In this document: one piece after another, positions 49,284-57,632 of the stretch
Position numbering within the stretch: position 1 is the stretch's first letter
Layout of the letters: each line of letters begins with the position of its first letter
DNA from: Anaerolineales bacterium
Lineage (GTDB): Bacteria; Chloroflexota; Anaerolineae; Anaerolineales; Villigracilaceae
Direction of reading: 5' to 3'
DNA: 64,000 bases
NCBI GenBank assembly: GCA_030583905.1
Contig: CP129481.1
Span: 620,001 to 684,000 of the forward strand
Made by a program: the position numbers and the translations under genes
The notes under the pieces: generated by a model
Seen by the model: the letters and a program-made list of their open reading frames with translations, nothing else
Database searches by the model: none
Told to the model about the DNA's origin: nothing

Positions 49284-49331
49284 AAAGTCCATTGATGAAC
49301 CATACAGCACAGATACGGAGGAGTTTTTTGC

Positions 49332-50282
49332 ATGGATTTAATACCCATTGCGCGTGATACCGTCATGGAGCACATCCCTGAAATGGTGTTCGTTCTGGAC
49401 GCCCATGATCGCTTGTTGGATGCGAACGCAATGGCGCAAAAATGGCTGGGAAAAAACATGGACGAGATACTGGGGCAGGATCCGCTTGATGTGTTCAAGC
49501 CTTGGCCCCAGTTGTTAAATCGTTTCTTTTTGACCGAACGCACGCGCGAGGAGATCGAGATCCCGGGCAATCCGCCGCACACACTTGAAGTGATCGTCAC
49601 GCCCATTTACAACCGTTCGAATGAACTGGAAGGGCGGGTGATTGTTGCGCACGATATCACGGAGCGGAAACTGTTGGAGAACAAACTGCGGGCGGTCAAT
49701 CAATTTTTGCAGGAGAAACTGAACGAGAATGAACACCTGCGCCTCCAGCTCCAGGATCAGGCTATCCGCGATCCCTTGACCGGGGTTTTCAACCGTCGCT
49801 TTTTCTCGGAAGCGCTGGACAAGCAAACCGCCCGCGCCCGGCGTGAGGGTTCATCTTTCTCCATCCTCATTTTGGATGTGGATCACTTCAAGAAGTTCAA
49901 CGACACCTATGGGCACAAATGCGGCGATGTTGTACTGCAATCGCTGGCGAATATCCTTGTGGAAAATACACGCCGCGGCGACATCGTCTGTCGGCATGGC
50001 GGAGAGGAATTTGTCATCCTCATGCCGGATGCTGAAGCTGATTCTGCGCGGGAACGGACCGAATTCCTGAGAAAACGATTCGAAGAGACGGTCCTGGAGT
50101 ATGGCGGGTATCGGGTGAAATGCACCTTTTCCGCCGGGATTGCATCCTTCCCCGCCCATGCTGATTTCGGTGAAACCCTGTTGAATCTGGCTGACCGGGC
50201 AATGTATCAATCCAAGGCGGATGGACGCAATCGCGTATCCGTTTATTCGCCTGAAAATCAGTATCAAATTCCCCTTGATTGA
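49332..50282 (+). CDS. PAS-GGDEF diguanylate cyclase
   Basis: A 316-residue protein with an N-terminal PAS domain (residues 8-120, EMVFVLDAHDRLLDANAMAQKW, ending GRVIVAHDITERK), a coiled-coil linker, and a GGDEF domain with RHGGEEFVILMP. The RxxD product-inhibition site (RRGD) lies five residues before GGEEF, and the metal-binding DVDHFKKFND is intact, so it should make cyclic di-GMP and be feedback-inhibited. The PAS ligand is unknown. GGAGG lies before the ATG. It is 50 bases after hutI. Confidence 0.92.
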   Translation: MDLIPIARDTVMEHIPEMVFVLDAHDRLLDANAMAQKWLGKNMDEILGQDPLDVFKPWPQLLNRFFLTERTREEIEIPGNPPHTLEVIVTPIYNRSNELEGRVIVAHDITERKLLENKLRAVNQFLQEKLNENEHLRLQLQDQAIRDPLTGVFNRRFFSEALDKQTARARREGSSFSILILDVDHFKKFNDTYGHKCGDVVLQSLANILVENTRRGDIVCRHGGEEFVILMPDAEADSARERTEFLRKRFEETVLEYGGYRVKCTFSAGIASFPAHADFGETLLNLADRAMYQSKADGRNRVSVYSPENQYQIPLD

Positions 50283-50310
50283 ACAAATTAAGGTGTTCCA
50301 GGAGACAATA

Positions 50311-51216
50311 ATGCAAATTGACATCATCGGCGTCCCCATCGACCTCGGCGCAGACCGCCGCGGTGTGGACATGGGACCCAGCGCGATCCGTTACGCGCAT
50401 CTGCAACAGAAGCTCGAAGAGCTCGGTTATACCGTCCGCGACGAAGGCAATGTGGAAGTGCCCATCGCGGAGATGTGTTCCATCACCGACCCAAAACTGA
50501 AGTATATCGACTGCATCGTCCCGATGGCGAGGAGAGTGTCAGGGGAGGTGTCCACTTCGATACGGGCTGGCAACTTCCCCCTTGTGATCGGAGGCGACCA
50601 CAGCCTGTCCATCGGCTCGGTACGCGGCGCGGCGCGGGATCGTAAACTTGGAGTCATCTGGCTCGACGCGCATGCCGACTTCAACACCGCCGAAACCACG
50701 CCGTCCGGCAACATCCACGGCATGTCGCTTGCCATCCTTGCCGGACTTGGAGAAAAAAGCCTTGTGCAATTGTGGGACGAGCCGACGCCGGTCATCGACC
50801 CGCAGAACATCGCCGTCATCGGCGCGCGCGACTTGGATGAGGGCGAAAAGGTCAATCTGAAAGATGCCGGCGCGATGGTGATGAGCATGGAACAGATCGA
50901 CCGTTACGGCATGGTGAACGTGATCGAGAAAGCCATCCAGCGTATCAGCCGCGATGTGGACGGCATCTTCCTCTCGCTTGATCTCGATGCGCTCGACCCA
51001 ATGCACGCGCCGGGCGTCGGCACACCCGTCCCTGCCGGGCTGACCCAACGGGAAATGCATCTTGCCTGCGAACTCATCGCCGAAACCGGCAAGCTCATCG
51101 GCATGGACGTGGTCGAAGTCAACCCCATCCTCGATGTACAAAATCAAACCGCCGCCCTCGCTGTGGATTTCGCCCTCTCCGCGCTCGGACGCCGCATTTG
51201 GAATGGACATTCATGA
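50311..51216 (+). CDS. rocF: Arginase
   Basis: A 301-residue manganese enzyme hydrolysing arginine to ornithine and urea. The metal-binding motifs GGDHSLSIG, WLDAHADFN and SLDLDALDP are complete, with the arginase-type SGNIHGM and GVGTPVPAGL. The start at 50311 has CCAGGAGA upstream. Formimidoylglutamase and agmatinase belong to the same superfamily, but the SGNIHGM and DPMHAPGVGTP blocks are those of arginase. It overlaps the next gene by four bases (ATGA). Confidence 0.92.
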   Translation: MQIDIIGVPIDLGADRRGVDMGPSAIRYAHLQQKLEELGYTVRDEGNVEVPIAEMCSITDPKLKYIDCIVPMARRVSGEVSTSIRAGNFPLVIGGDHSLSIGSVRGAARDRKLGVIWLDAHADFNTAETTPSGNIHGMSLAILAGLGEKSLVQLWDEPTPVIDPQNIAVIGARDLDEGEKVNLKDAGAMVMSMEQIDRYGMVNVIEKAIQRISRDVDGIFLSLDLDALDPMHAPGVGTPVPAGLTQREMHLACELIAETGKLIGMDVVEVNPILDVQNQTAALAVDFALSALGRRIWNGHS

Positions 51217-51980
51217 AACCGACCCTTTCTGATCTGGAACGACTCGCCCGCGAAGCGGGAGCCATTCTCCGTGATGGATACAACAAAGACCACACGGTTC
51301 ATTACAAAGGGGAAATTGATCTTGTTACTGAGACCGATCACGCCTCTGAAGCCTTTCTGCTCGGCGAGATCAACGCACATTTTCCCGAGGGACATATCCT
51401 CGCCGAAGAGAGCGGCGAGACAGCGGGACAAAATGGGGATACCTGGTATATCGATCCACTCGACGGCACGGTCAACTACGCGCATCATGTTCCAATTTTC
51501 AGCGTTTCGATTGCATTTGCATCCCAAGGGACCTTGACCCTCGCCGCGGTCTATGACCCCATGCGCGATGAGATGTTCACTGCCGAACGCGGAAAAGGCG
51601 CATTCCTGAACGGAAAACCAATTCGCGCGACCAACATCACCGAACTTGGTAGAAGCCTGCTCGTAACCGGTTTCCCCTACGATACGTGGAACACCGAACT
51701 GGATAATTTCAAATATTTCGAGCGCCTCGCCAAGCGGACGCAGGGCGTGCGCCGCCTCGGCTCCGCAGCGTTGGATCTATGCTACGTTGCCGCCGGTCGC
51801 TTTGACGGCTTCTGGGAATTCAAGCTCAAGCCGTGGGATATTGCCGCCGGAGGGCTGATCGCTGCAGAGGCGGGCGCCAAAGTCACGGCTGTGGATGGAA
51901 GCGCTGACTACCTCAAACCACTTACCATCATCGCCTGCGCACCGGGGATCTATGAGCAGATCAGAGAGCAGTTGAAGTAG
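51213..51980 (+). CDS. Inositol monophosphatase family protein
   Basis: A 255-residue Mg-dependent phosphatase of the IMPase/FBPase fold. It has the metal sites LAEESG (Glu) and [14 protein letters not shown] (Asp-Pro-Leu-Asp), and the final [15 protein letters not shown]. The substrate could be inositol phosphate, fructose bisphosphate, histidinol phosphate or nucleotide phosphates; sequence alone cannot decide. Translationally coupled to arginase by the ATGA overlap. Confidence 0.9.
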   Translation: MKPTLSDLERLAREAGAILRDGYNKDHTVHYKGEIDLVTETDHASEAFLLGEINAHFPEGHILAEESGETAGQNGDTWYIDPLDGTVNYAHHVPIFSVSIAFASQGTLTLAAVYDPMRDEMFTAERGKGAFLNGKPIRATNITELGRSLLVTGFPYDTWNTELDNFKYFERLAKRTQGVRRLGSAALDLCYVAAGRFDGFWEFKLKPWDIAAGGLIAAEAGAKVTAVDGSADYLKPLTIIACAPGIYEQIREQLK

Positions 51981-52042
51981 GGTTTCCAGACTTATGGGAT
52001 ATTCGCGGGTACAATAGCCGAAACTTTTCGATTGGAGAAATC

Positions 52043-52378
52043 ATGAAAACCCAAAGCGGACTTGAATATATCGAAGTGGAAGCGGGCAGTGGCGCCCAAG
52101 CCGAGGCGGGGAAAACGGTCAGTGTGCATTACACAGGCAAATTTCAGGATGGACGCGTGTTCGATAGTTCCATCCCGCGCGGCGAGCCGATTACTTTCCA
52201 GCTTGGTCGCGGCAAAGTCATCAAAGGCTGGGACGAGGGCATCGCTTTGATGAAGGTTGGCGGAAAAGCGCAACTTATCATCCCGCCCGATCTTGCCTAC
52301 GGAGAACGAGGCGCGGGCGGCGTCATTCCGCCCAATGCTACACTCGTCTTCGATGTGGAGTTGGTTTCCGTTTCTTAA
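52043..52378 (+). CDS. FKBP-type peptidyl-prolyl isomerase
   Basis: A 111-residue single-domain FKBP speeding proline isomerisation in the cytosol. It contains [71 protein letters not shown] in family order, with the aromatic pocket residues present. It has no signal peptide. TTGGAGA precedes the ATG, and a TACAAT box lies further upstream. A strong shared terminator separates it from the convergent DUF302 gene. Confidence 0.94.
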   Translation: MKTQSGLEYIEVEAGSGAQAEAGKTVSVHYTGKFQDGRVFDSSIPRGEPITFQLGRGKVIKGWDEGIALMKVGGKAQLIIPPDLAYGERGAGGVIPPNATLVFDVELVSVS

Positions 52379-52412
52379 TTGCAGGAGCGACCCTTCAAAC
52401 TTACAAAGCAAT

Positions 52413-52445
52413 AAAAAATCGGGACTGCGAAAGTCCCGATTTTTT
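52413..52445. terminator. Bidirectional terminator between FKBP and DUF302 genes
   Basis: A 14-bp stem AAAAAATCGGGACT (52413-52426) with its complement (52432-52445). Confidence 0.9.
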
Positions 52446-52838
52446 CTATTTCAAACTTTCGATTGCTCGTTTGAGTTTGCCTTTGGCTTCTTCCGCAACC
52501 CCACAAAGTTCTTCATCATCCTTGAAGATCGCCATCATGGCGTTGGGGTCCACCGCAGTGATTACCACCTCGTCGCCGTCTTCATACATGGTGACGTTGC
52601 ACGGCAGCAGCAAGCCTACATCCAATTTCGAAGACAGTGCACGATGTGCCAGTTTGGGGTTACATGCACCGAGAATTGTGTAACGGCGGAAGTCCACATC
52701 GATCTTCTGTTTCAATGTGTTCTGTACGTCGATCTCTGTCAACACGCCAAAGCCCTCCGCTTTGAGCGCTTCTGCGATTCTTCCGCGTGCTTCCTCCCAT
52801 GGAACCTTCAAGCGAGTTTCAAAACCGATCTCAGACAT
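52446..52838 (-). CDS. DUF302 domain protein
   Basis: A 130-residue small protein of family DUF302, starting at 52838 where GAGAGCAGGAAA precedes the ATG. It has the family pattern KVPWEEARGRIAEALKAEGFGVLTEIDV, the LGACNPKLAHRAL Cys-Asn-Pro motif and LLLPCNVTMYEDGDEVVITAVDP. Family members are often found with thiol or metal redox genes, but the role is not established. Convergent with the FKBP gene and followed upstream by the icd terminator. Confidence 0.88.
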   Translation of the reverse strand: MSEIGFETRLKVPWEEARGRIAEALKAEGFGVLTEIDVQNTLKQKIDVDFRRYTILGACNPKLAHRALSSKLDVGLLLPCNVTMYEDGDEVVITAVDPNAMMAIFKDDEELCGVAEEAKGKLKRAIESLK

Positions 52839-52867
52839 TTTCCTGCTCTCCTTATTTTTCAAAAAAT

Positions 52868-52895
52868 GAGCGGCACGCCTCTGGACATGCCGCTC
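52868..52895 (-). terminator. Terminator after icd
   Basis: GAGCGGC with GCCGCTC around a 14-base loop; A-run (52857-52866) gives the T-run on the minus strand. Confidence 0.75.
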
Positions 52896-52911
52896 GTTCT
52901 CTTTTATGGGA

Positions 52912-54315
52912 TTATCCCATGTGCTTGATGACCGCATCCCCGAACTCGGAGCATTTGATCTCAGTCGGGTTGTCCATCAGGCGGGCGAAGTCATAAGTGA
53001 CCGTCTTCGCCGCGATCGCGCCTTCCATGCCTTTCACGATCAGGTCTGCCGCTTCGCCCCAGCCCATGTAGCGCAGCATCATTTCGCCGGAGAGGATGAC
53101 CGAACCGGGGTTGACCTTGTCCAGGTCGGCGTATTTCGGCGCGGTTCCGTGAGTCGCTTCGAAGATGGCGTGACCGGTCTCGTAGTTGATGTTCGCGCCC
53201 GGAGCGATGCCAATGCCGCCCACCTGCGCCGCAAGCGCATCGGAGAGATAATCGCCGTTCAGGTTCATGGTGGCGATGACGTCATAATCACGCGGACGGA
53301 TGATGGTGAACTGCAGGGAAACATCGGCAATCGAATCTTTGATAAGCAGCATCTTCTTCCATTTGCCGTCGCCGTGGGTGTCCCACAATTTCAGCGCATC
53401 TTCCACTTCGCCCTTGATGTCGTTCTGCTGGGCGGGAGACATCATATCGAAGCCGGGGTCGATCATCTTGGCATTATCTTCCACGCTCAAGTCCGGGTTA
53501 GCTTCCTTGTTTCCGAGAATCCAACTCTCGCGCTCGGTGACGATACTGCCGCGGAATTCGCGTTTGGCGAGGGCATAGCCCCAATCCTTGAAGGCGCCTT
53601 CGGTGAACTTCATGATGTTGCCCTTGTGGACGAAGTTCACGCTCTTGCGTTTGTTATCCAGCGACCACTGGATCGCGGCACGGACAAGGCGTTCGGTGCC
53701 TTCTTCTGATACTGGTTTGAGACCAATCCCGGCGGAGTCCGGGAAGCGCATCTTCGCATATTCTTTGGGAAAGGCTTCCTTAAACACTTCCTTGAACTTC
53801 TTGTTCTCTTCCGTTCCGTTGGCAAATTCGATGCCGGTGTAAATATCTTCAGTGTTCTCGCGGAAGATGACCATGTCCACATATTCAGGGTGACGCACCG
53901 GCGAAGGCACACCTTTGTACCAACGCACAGGGCGCTGACAGACGTACAGGTCGAGCAGTTTGCGCAGTGCCACATTCAATGAGCGGATACCGCCGCCGAT
54001 GGGCGTGGTCAACGGACCTTTGATTCCGACCAAAAATTCCTTGAATGCTTCAGTGGTTTCATCGGGCAGCCAGGTCTGCCACAGTTTGAACGGCTTCTCG
54101 CCCGCATACACTTCCATCCAGTGGATCTTGCGCGTCCCGCCGTATGCCTTCTCTACCGCCGCATCGAACACGCGGACGGATGCTCGCCAGATGTCGCGCC
54201 CCGTGCCGTCGCCTTCTACGAACGGGATGATAGGGTTATCGGGAACCTGCAGTTTTCCGTCTTTAATGCTGATCTTTGCCCCACCCTCGGGGACTTTTAC
54301 GCTTACGTATGCCAT
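52912..54315 (-). CDS. icd: Isocitrate dehydrogenase (NADP-dependent type)
   Basis: A 467-residue TCA-cycle enzyme oxidising isocitrate to 2-oxoglutarate. It has [14 protein letters not shown] near the N-terminus, the phosphorylation-site/substrate loop [60 protein letters not shown] and [25 protein letters not shown]. It is about 50 residues longer than the E. coli enzyme. AAGAGAGG lies before the ATG. NADP preference is inferred from the homologue family, not from inspected residues. Confidence 0.94.
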   Translation of the reverse strand: MAYVSVKVPEGGAKISIKDGKLQVPDNPIIPFVEGDGTGRDIWRASVRVFDAAVEKAYGGTRKIHWMEVYAGEKPFKLWQTWLPDETTEAFKEFLVGIKGPLTTPIGGGIRSLNVALRKLLDLYVCQRPVRWYKGVPSPVRHPEYVDMVIFRENTEDIYTGIEFANGTEENKKFKEVFKEAFPKEYAKMRFPDSAGIGLKPVSEEGTERLVRAAIQWSLDNKRKSVNFVHKGNIMKFTEGAFKDWGYALAKREFRGSIVTERESWILGNKEANPDLSVEDNAKMIDPGFDMMSPAQQNDIKGEVEDALKLWDTHGDGKWKKMLLIKDSIADVSLQFTIIRPRDYDVIATMNLNGDYLSDALAAQVGGIGIAPGANINYETGHAIFEATHGTAPKYADLDKVNPGSVILSGEMMLRYMGWGEAADLIVKGMEGAIAAKTVTYDFARLMDNPTEIKCSEFGDAVIKHMG

Positions 54316-54659
54316 CTTACCTCTCTTGATTGGTTGAATGATTTTATTGGATTATATCATCCGTGATATTTAGGACAAAGTGATGATGTTCTTAATCCCT
54401 ATTTTGCACTGAAATTTGCCTTGTTTAAGGGGCGAAGACATCCATTTCAAGTTGCTGACAATCAAACATGATTCGTTGACGATGATATTTATGTGGACTA
54501 AAATCAGGCATCCTCACTAACAACCGTTCATAAATATGGTATTTCGTTTGGGAGCAATACAATATTTTTACTGGCTTGCGTTCGTCTTTCATGGGTGGAT
54601 GGTTCATCTGATACAGGCAATTTGTTGGAACTGAATACTTCGCGATTAAGGAGTTTCCT
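54316..54659. other. AT-rich gene-free stretch
   Basis: About 340 bases between icd and the FemAB-like gene. Composition is distinctly more AT-rich than the window average. I see no RNA structure, repeat or convincing promoter, and the minus-strand reading frame crossing it looks like chance. Confidence 0.5.
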
Positions 54660-55733
54660 TTGATTAAGAGCATTAAGCGATTTCTATATCCAATCACGTC
54701 AAAAATTTTCTTGCATGCAAGATTGGTGGAAGGGCGGCTGAAAGGGAGTGGGGATTCTTTTAGGTGCCTTTTTGTTGACAATCTTGATTTCACAAAAATT
54801 CTTGAAGCTCGCATATATGAAGGTGCGCCGATCATTCATAAAAGCTGGCGGATTTTTATTCCTTCCTTAAGAAAATTGTTAGTGAATAGCGACAATGCCT
54901 TTGATGCATGTGTTGCAGCATTGCCAATGAGTTATGAACCGCTTTTTAAGAATCTGTATACCTATAAGAGCAGAGAAAAGGTGCGGCAGATCATTGATAT
55001 ATCCGGCACATGGGATGACGTTAGAAAGCGATTCTCCAAAAATAAGCATCAGATTACCAATAAATTCCCCGAAAAATTTGGTCTGGGGTATCGAATATCC
55101 AATGACATTAATGACTTTGATCATTTTTATCATCGGATGTTTGTGCCACACATAAAAAAACGGTATGGGGAATTGGCTGTCATTGAATCGTATGAAAACA
55201 TGAAAGAGTACTTTCTTAAGGGGTTGTTGTTGTTTGTGACCAAAAATGACGAGAGGCTTGCTGCAGCGCTTTGCCTGATTGCAAACGGGGTTCTAATCTT
55301 TCGCAGGACCGGTGTGCTGGATGGGAATGAGACATTGGTCGAAAGCGGCGCCCAAACAGCTTTGTATTACTATCAATTAAAATATGCGCATGAGATGGGG
55401 CTTCGCGCGGTCGATGCAATGATGAGCCTTCCCTTTCTTAATGACGGTGTTTACATGCATAAGAAAGAGTGGGGAGCCGCTGTATTTCCTGATGATGAGC
55501 AATCAACCTGGGTCTATTACTTCAGTGCTGGCTTGCCTGAAAAAACGGCATGTTTTTTTGAGAAGAACTTTGTAATTGTTGAATCTGACGATGGCTTGAG
55601 AGGAGTGATCGGACTTCCGAATACAACAGATCTCTCCAAAGAAACCATTGATCAACTTATTCACAAGTATCAGGCAAAAGGTATTAATGGGTTTTTTGTG
55701 CATACAAAAACAGGTGTTCTTCATATACCATAA
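54660..55733 (+). CDS. FemAB/GNAT-like acyltransferase, AT-rich
   Basis: A 357-residue protein resembling the BioF2/FemAB class of GNAT-fold enzymes. The pattern VRQIIDISGTWDDVRKRFSKNKHQ is typical of the lipid II or sugar aminoacyltransferases, and the middle has KRYGELAVIESYENMKEYFLKGLLLFVTKNDERLAAAL-type segments of the second GNAT domain. The substrate is unknown. TTG at 54660 with GGAG seven bases upstream is the start. Base composition is near 40% GC, unlike its neighbours, which suggests horizontal acquisition. A terminator follows. Confidence 0.75.
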   Translation: MIKSIKRFLYPITSKIFLHARLVEGRLKGSGDSFRCLFVDNLDFTKILEARIYEGAPIIHKSWRIFIPSLRKLLVNSDNAFDACVAALPMSYEPLFKNLYTYKSREKVRQIIDISGTWDDVRKRFSKNKHQITNKFPEKFGLGYRISNDINDFDHFYHRMFVPHIKKRYGELAVIESYENMKEYFLKGLLLFVTKNDERLAAALCLIANGVLIFRRTGVLDGNETLVESGAQTALYYYQLKYAHEMGLRAVDAMMSLPFLNDGVYMHKKEWGAAVFPDDEQSTWVYYFSAGLPEKTACFFEKNFVIVESDDGLRGVIGLPNTTDLSKETIDQLIHKYQAKGINGFFVHTKTGVLHIP

Positions 55734-55761
55734 AGTAAATACGTGAGCGTCTGTAAACCGT

Positions 55762-55799
55762 CAGCCCTGTTAGGATTTACTCAACAGGGCTGTTTTCTT
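55762..55799 (+). terminator. Terminator after the FemAB-like gene
   Basis: CAGCCCTGTT (55762-55771) with AACAGGGCTG (55783-55792), then TTTTCTTG. It abuts the pyrC -10 box. Confidence 0.85.
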
Positions 55800-55800
55800 G

Positions 55801-55806
55801 TATACT
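55801..55806 (+). promoter_or_regulatory. -10 box of a leaderless promoter (pyrC)
   Basis: TATACT, 6 bases before the ATG at 55813; no ribosome site. Confidence 0.7.
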
Positions 55807-55812
55807 CATCCC

Positions 55813-56880
55813 ATGCTCAAACTTCCCGGATTGATCGATCCCCACGTCCATGTGCGTGAACCTGGTGCGACTCACAAAGAGGACTGGGACACCGCCACCC
55901 AAGCCGCCCTCGCCGGCGGCGTGACCACCATCCTCGCCATGCCGAACACCCAGCCGCCAATTTTCGATGAGACAACATTTAATCTTGCTCTGGATGCCGC
56001 CAAAACAAAAGCCCGCTGTGACTTTGGGCAATACGTCGGCGCGGGACCCGTCAATGCAGATATTGTCGCTTCGCTCGCTCCCAAGTCTGCCGGGCTGAAG
56101 ATGTACCTTGATTCCACCTTTGGCGAACTCCGCCTCGATGACATGACCTTGTGGATGCCTCATTTTGAGAAATTTCCCAAGTCTGCGCCGATGGTGATGC
56201 ACTCTGAAAGCCGGACCATGGCGGCAGCGATCTTATTCTCTGCACTATATGATCATCCCATTCACATTGCGCATGTTTCATTGAAAGAAGAAATTTTGCT
56301 AATCAAAGCCGCCAAAGAAAAAGGCATCAAAGTGACTTGTGAAGTCTGCCCGCATCACCTTTTTCTTTCAAAAGATGATATTCCCGTAATCTCACGCGGA
56401 CACCCCGGCAGAGGCGAAGTCCGCCCGCGATTGGCAGCCAAAGAAGATGTGGATGCACTTTGGTCGAATCTCGATGTAATCGACTGCTTTGCCACAGATC
56501 ACGCTCCACACACGCTCGAAGAAAAGGATGGAGAAAACCCGCCGCCTGGATTCCCGGGATTGGAAACATTGCTCCCTTTATTGCTGACCGCTGTCAGCGA
56601 AAAACGATTAACGATTGACAATATTATCCAAAAATCTGTTGTCAACCCAAGCAAGATCTTCAACATCCCCGAACCGAGTGAAACCTGGGTGGAAGTGGAT
56701 GAGGACGCGGAATACGAGATCAAGGCGGAAGAGCAATTTACCCGCTGCGGCTGGACTCCCTTTGAAGGCTGGAAGGTCAATGGCAGGGTTCGCAAAGTCG
56801 TCTTGCGAGGAGTGACCGTATTTGACGATGGGAAAATACTTGCGCCGATGGGGTTTGGGCGTAATGTTCGTGAAACTTGA
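55813..56880 (+). CDS. pyrC: Dihydroorotase of the eukaryotic CAD type
   Basis: A 355-residue zinc amidohydrolase closing carbamoyl-aspartate to dihydroorotate in pyrimidine synthesis. It has DPHVHVREPGATHKEDWDT (metal HxH and carbamoyl-binding Arg), AGLKMYLDSTFGELRLDD (the carbamylated Lys and flexible loop), MHSESRT, IHIAHVSLKEEILLIKAA, CEVCPHHLFLS and DCFATDHAPHTLEEK. These segments are strikingly like the human CAD dihydroorotase domain as I recall it, more than like usual bacterial PyrC. The start at 55813 follows from the leaderless promoter. Confidence 0.93.
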   Translation: MLKLPGLIDPHVHVREPGATHKEDWDTATQAALAGGVTTILAMPNTQPPIFDETTFNLALDAAKTKARCDFGQYVGAGPVNADIVASLAPKSAGLKMYLDSTFGELRLDDMTLWMPHFEKFPKSAPMVMHSESRTMAAAILFSALYDHPIHIAHVSLKEEILLIKAAKEKGIKVTCEVCPHHLFLSKDDIPVISRGHPGRGEVRPRLAAKEDVDALWSNLDVIDCFATDHAPHTLEEKDGENPPPGFPGLETLLPLLLTAVSEKRLTIDNIIQKSVVNPSKIFNIPEPSETWVEVDEDAEYEIKAEEQFTRCGWTPFEGWKVNGRVRKVVLRGVTVFDDGKILAPMGFGRNVRET

Positions 56881-56882
56881 TA

Positions 56883-56901
56883 AAATTCATTCACTGAATT
56901 T
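56883..56901. promoter_or_regulatory. Second Rrf2-type operator-like palindrome
   Basis: AAATTCA-TTCAC-TGAATTT, near-identical in its core (ATTCAxTCACTGAATT) to the palindrome in the pst promoter. It lies just after pyrC and before the terminator. Confidence 0.55.
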
Positions 56902-56922
56902 CTAATCGTATCAATCCCCATA

Positions 56923-56957
56923 AAAAACGAGCCCGGGAATTTCCCGGGCTCGTTTTT
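56923..56957. terminator. Bidirectional terminator between pyrC and the Rrf2 gene
   Basis: A 17-bp stem AAAAACGAGCCCGGGAA with its complement and a 1-base gap. Confidence 0.92.
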
Positions 56958-57359
56958 CTACAAAATGTCTGCAATAGTCGTTGTCTCCAATTTGTTCGAG
57001 ACATAATCCCGAATATCCTTGAAGACCCCTACCAGTTTTTTTTCCTTTTCGATCGGCGTGGATTCATAAAAGTTCAAGCTGACCGACTCGGTGGGAGCCA
57101 GCGCGCCATCGAACAGGCGGATGATATCCGCCAGGGGGATCTGGTCAGGGCGCTTGGCAAATTGATACCCTCCTTTTTGCCCCTTGGCGCTGCGGAGGAA
57201 ATGCGCCCGCTTCATCGCCAGCATGAGTTGCTCCAAAAACTTGGGCGGGATTCCCTGCGCCGAAGCGATGCTCTCGACCGAAATGTAATCTTCGGATTCA
57301 TGACGGGCGAGGTAAACAAGGGCAAGGAGGGCGTATTCGCTGCGTGCGGTTAATTTCAT
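56958..57359 (-). CDS. Rrf2 family transcriptional regulator without cysteines
   Basis: A 133-residue winged-helix regulator. The N-terminus KLTARSEYALLALVYLARH, the recognition region SIASAQGIPPKFLEQLMLAMKRAHFLRS and AKGQKGGYQFAKRP are classic Rrf2 family. Fe-S members such as IscR and NsrR need three cysteines; this protein has no Cys at all, so it resembles the CymR/non-FeS class that senses through partners or ligands. It is divergent from the pstSCAB-like operon, whose promoter holds a perfect palindrome, probably its operator. Confidence 0.92.
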   Translation of the reverse strand: MKLTARSEYALLALVYLARHESEDYISVESIASAQGIPPKFLEQLMLAMKRAHFLRSAKGQKGGYQFAKRPDQIPLADIIRLFDGALAPTESVSLNFYESTPIEKEKKLVGVFKDIRDYVSNKLETTTIADIL

Positions 57360-57394
57360 AAGGCGCTTCTTTTTTTGATCAATTCTACAGGGCT

Positions 57395-57422
57395 AGTATA
57401 GTTTAAATAAATGCAGTGTCAA
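57395..57422 (-). promoter_or_regulatory. Promoter of the Rrf2 gene
   Basis: On the minus strand TTGACA (57417-57422), 16-base spacer, TATACT (57395-57400). Confidence 0.75.
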
Positions 57423-57451
57423 GCGGACATTTTTTCTTGTATAAAATGTGC

Positions 57452-57480
57452 TTGACATAATTCAGTCACTGAATTATGAT
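57452..57480 (+). promoter_or_regulatory. pst operon promoter with built-in operator
   Basis: TTGACA (57452-57457), a 17-base spacer and TATGAT (57475-57480). The spacer contains the perfect palindrome ATAATTCAG-TCA-CTGAATTAT (57457-57477), overlapping both promoter boxes. Binding there would block RNA polymerase, so the divergent Rrf2 regulator is the natural repressor. Confidence 0.85.
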
Positions 57481-57632
57481 TTCAGTAAATAAAGCCTATT
57501 GGATTACTAGGATTTCAAGAAACCATGCCTCGTTCTGAAACCTAGGTCAGTAAGAGTGCATTTTTTATTTCTTTTCATATCCCACTAAGTCAATAGGATT
57601 TGTAAATAAATCAACATAATTGGAGAAACAAT

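Noticed and set aside
50311..51216. Formimidoylglutamase completing histidine degradation with hutI
   Set aside because: Motifs SGNIHGM and SLDLDALDP with GVGTPVPAGL fit arginase better.
54425..54835. Minus-strand 136-residue ORF upstream of the FemAB-like gene
   Set aside because: Overlaps the FemAB start antisense, no recognisable domain and no ribosome site.
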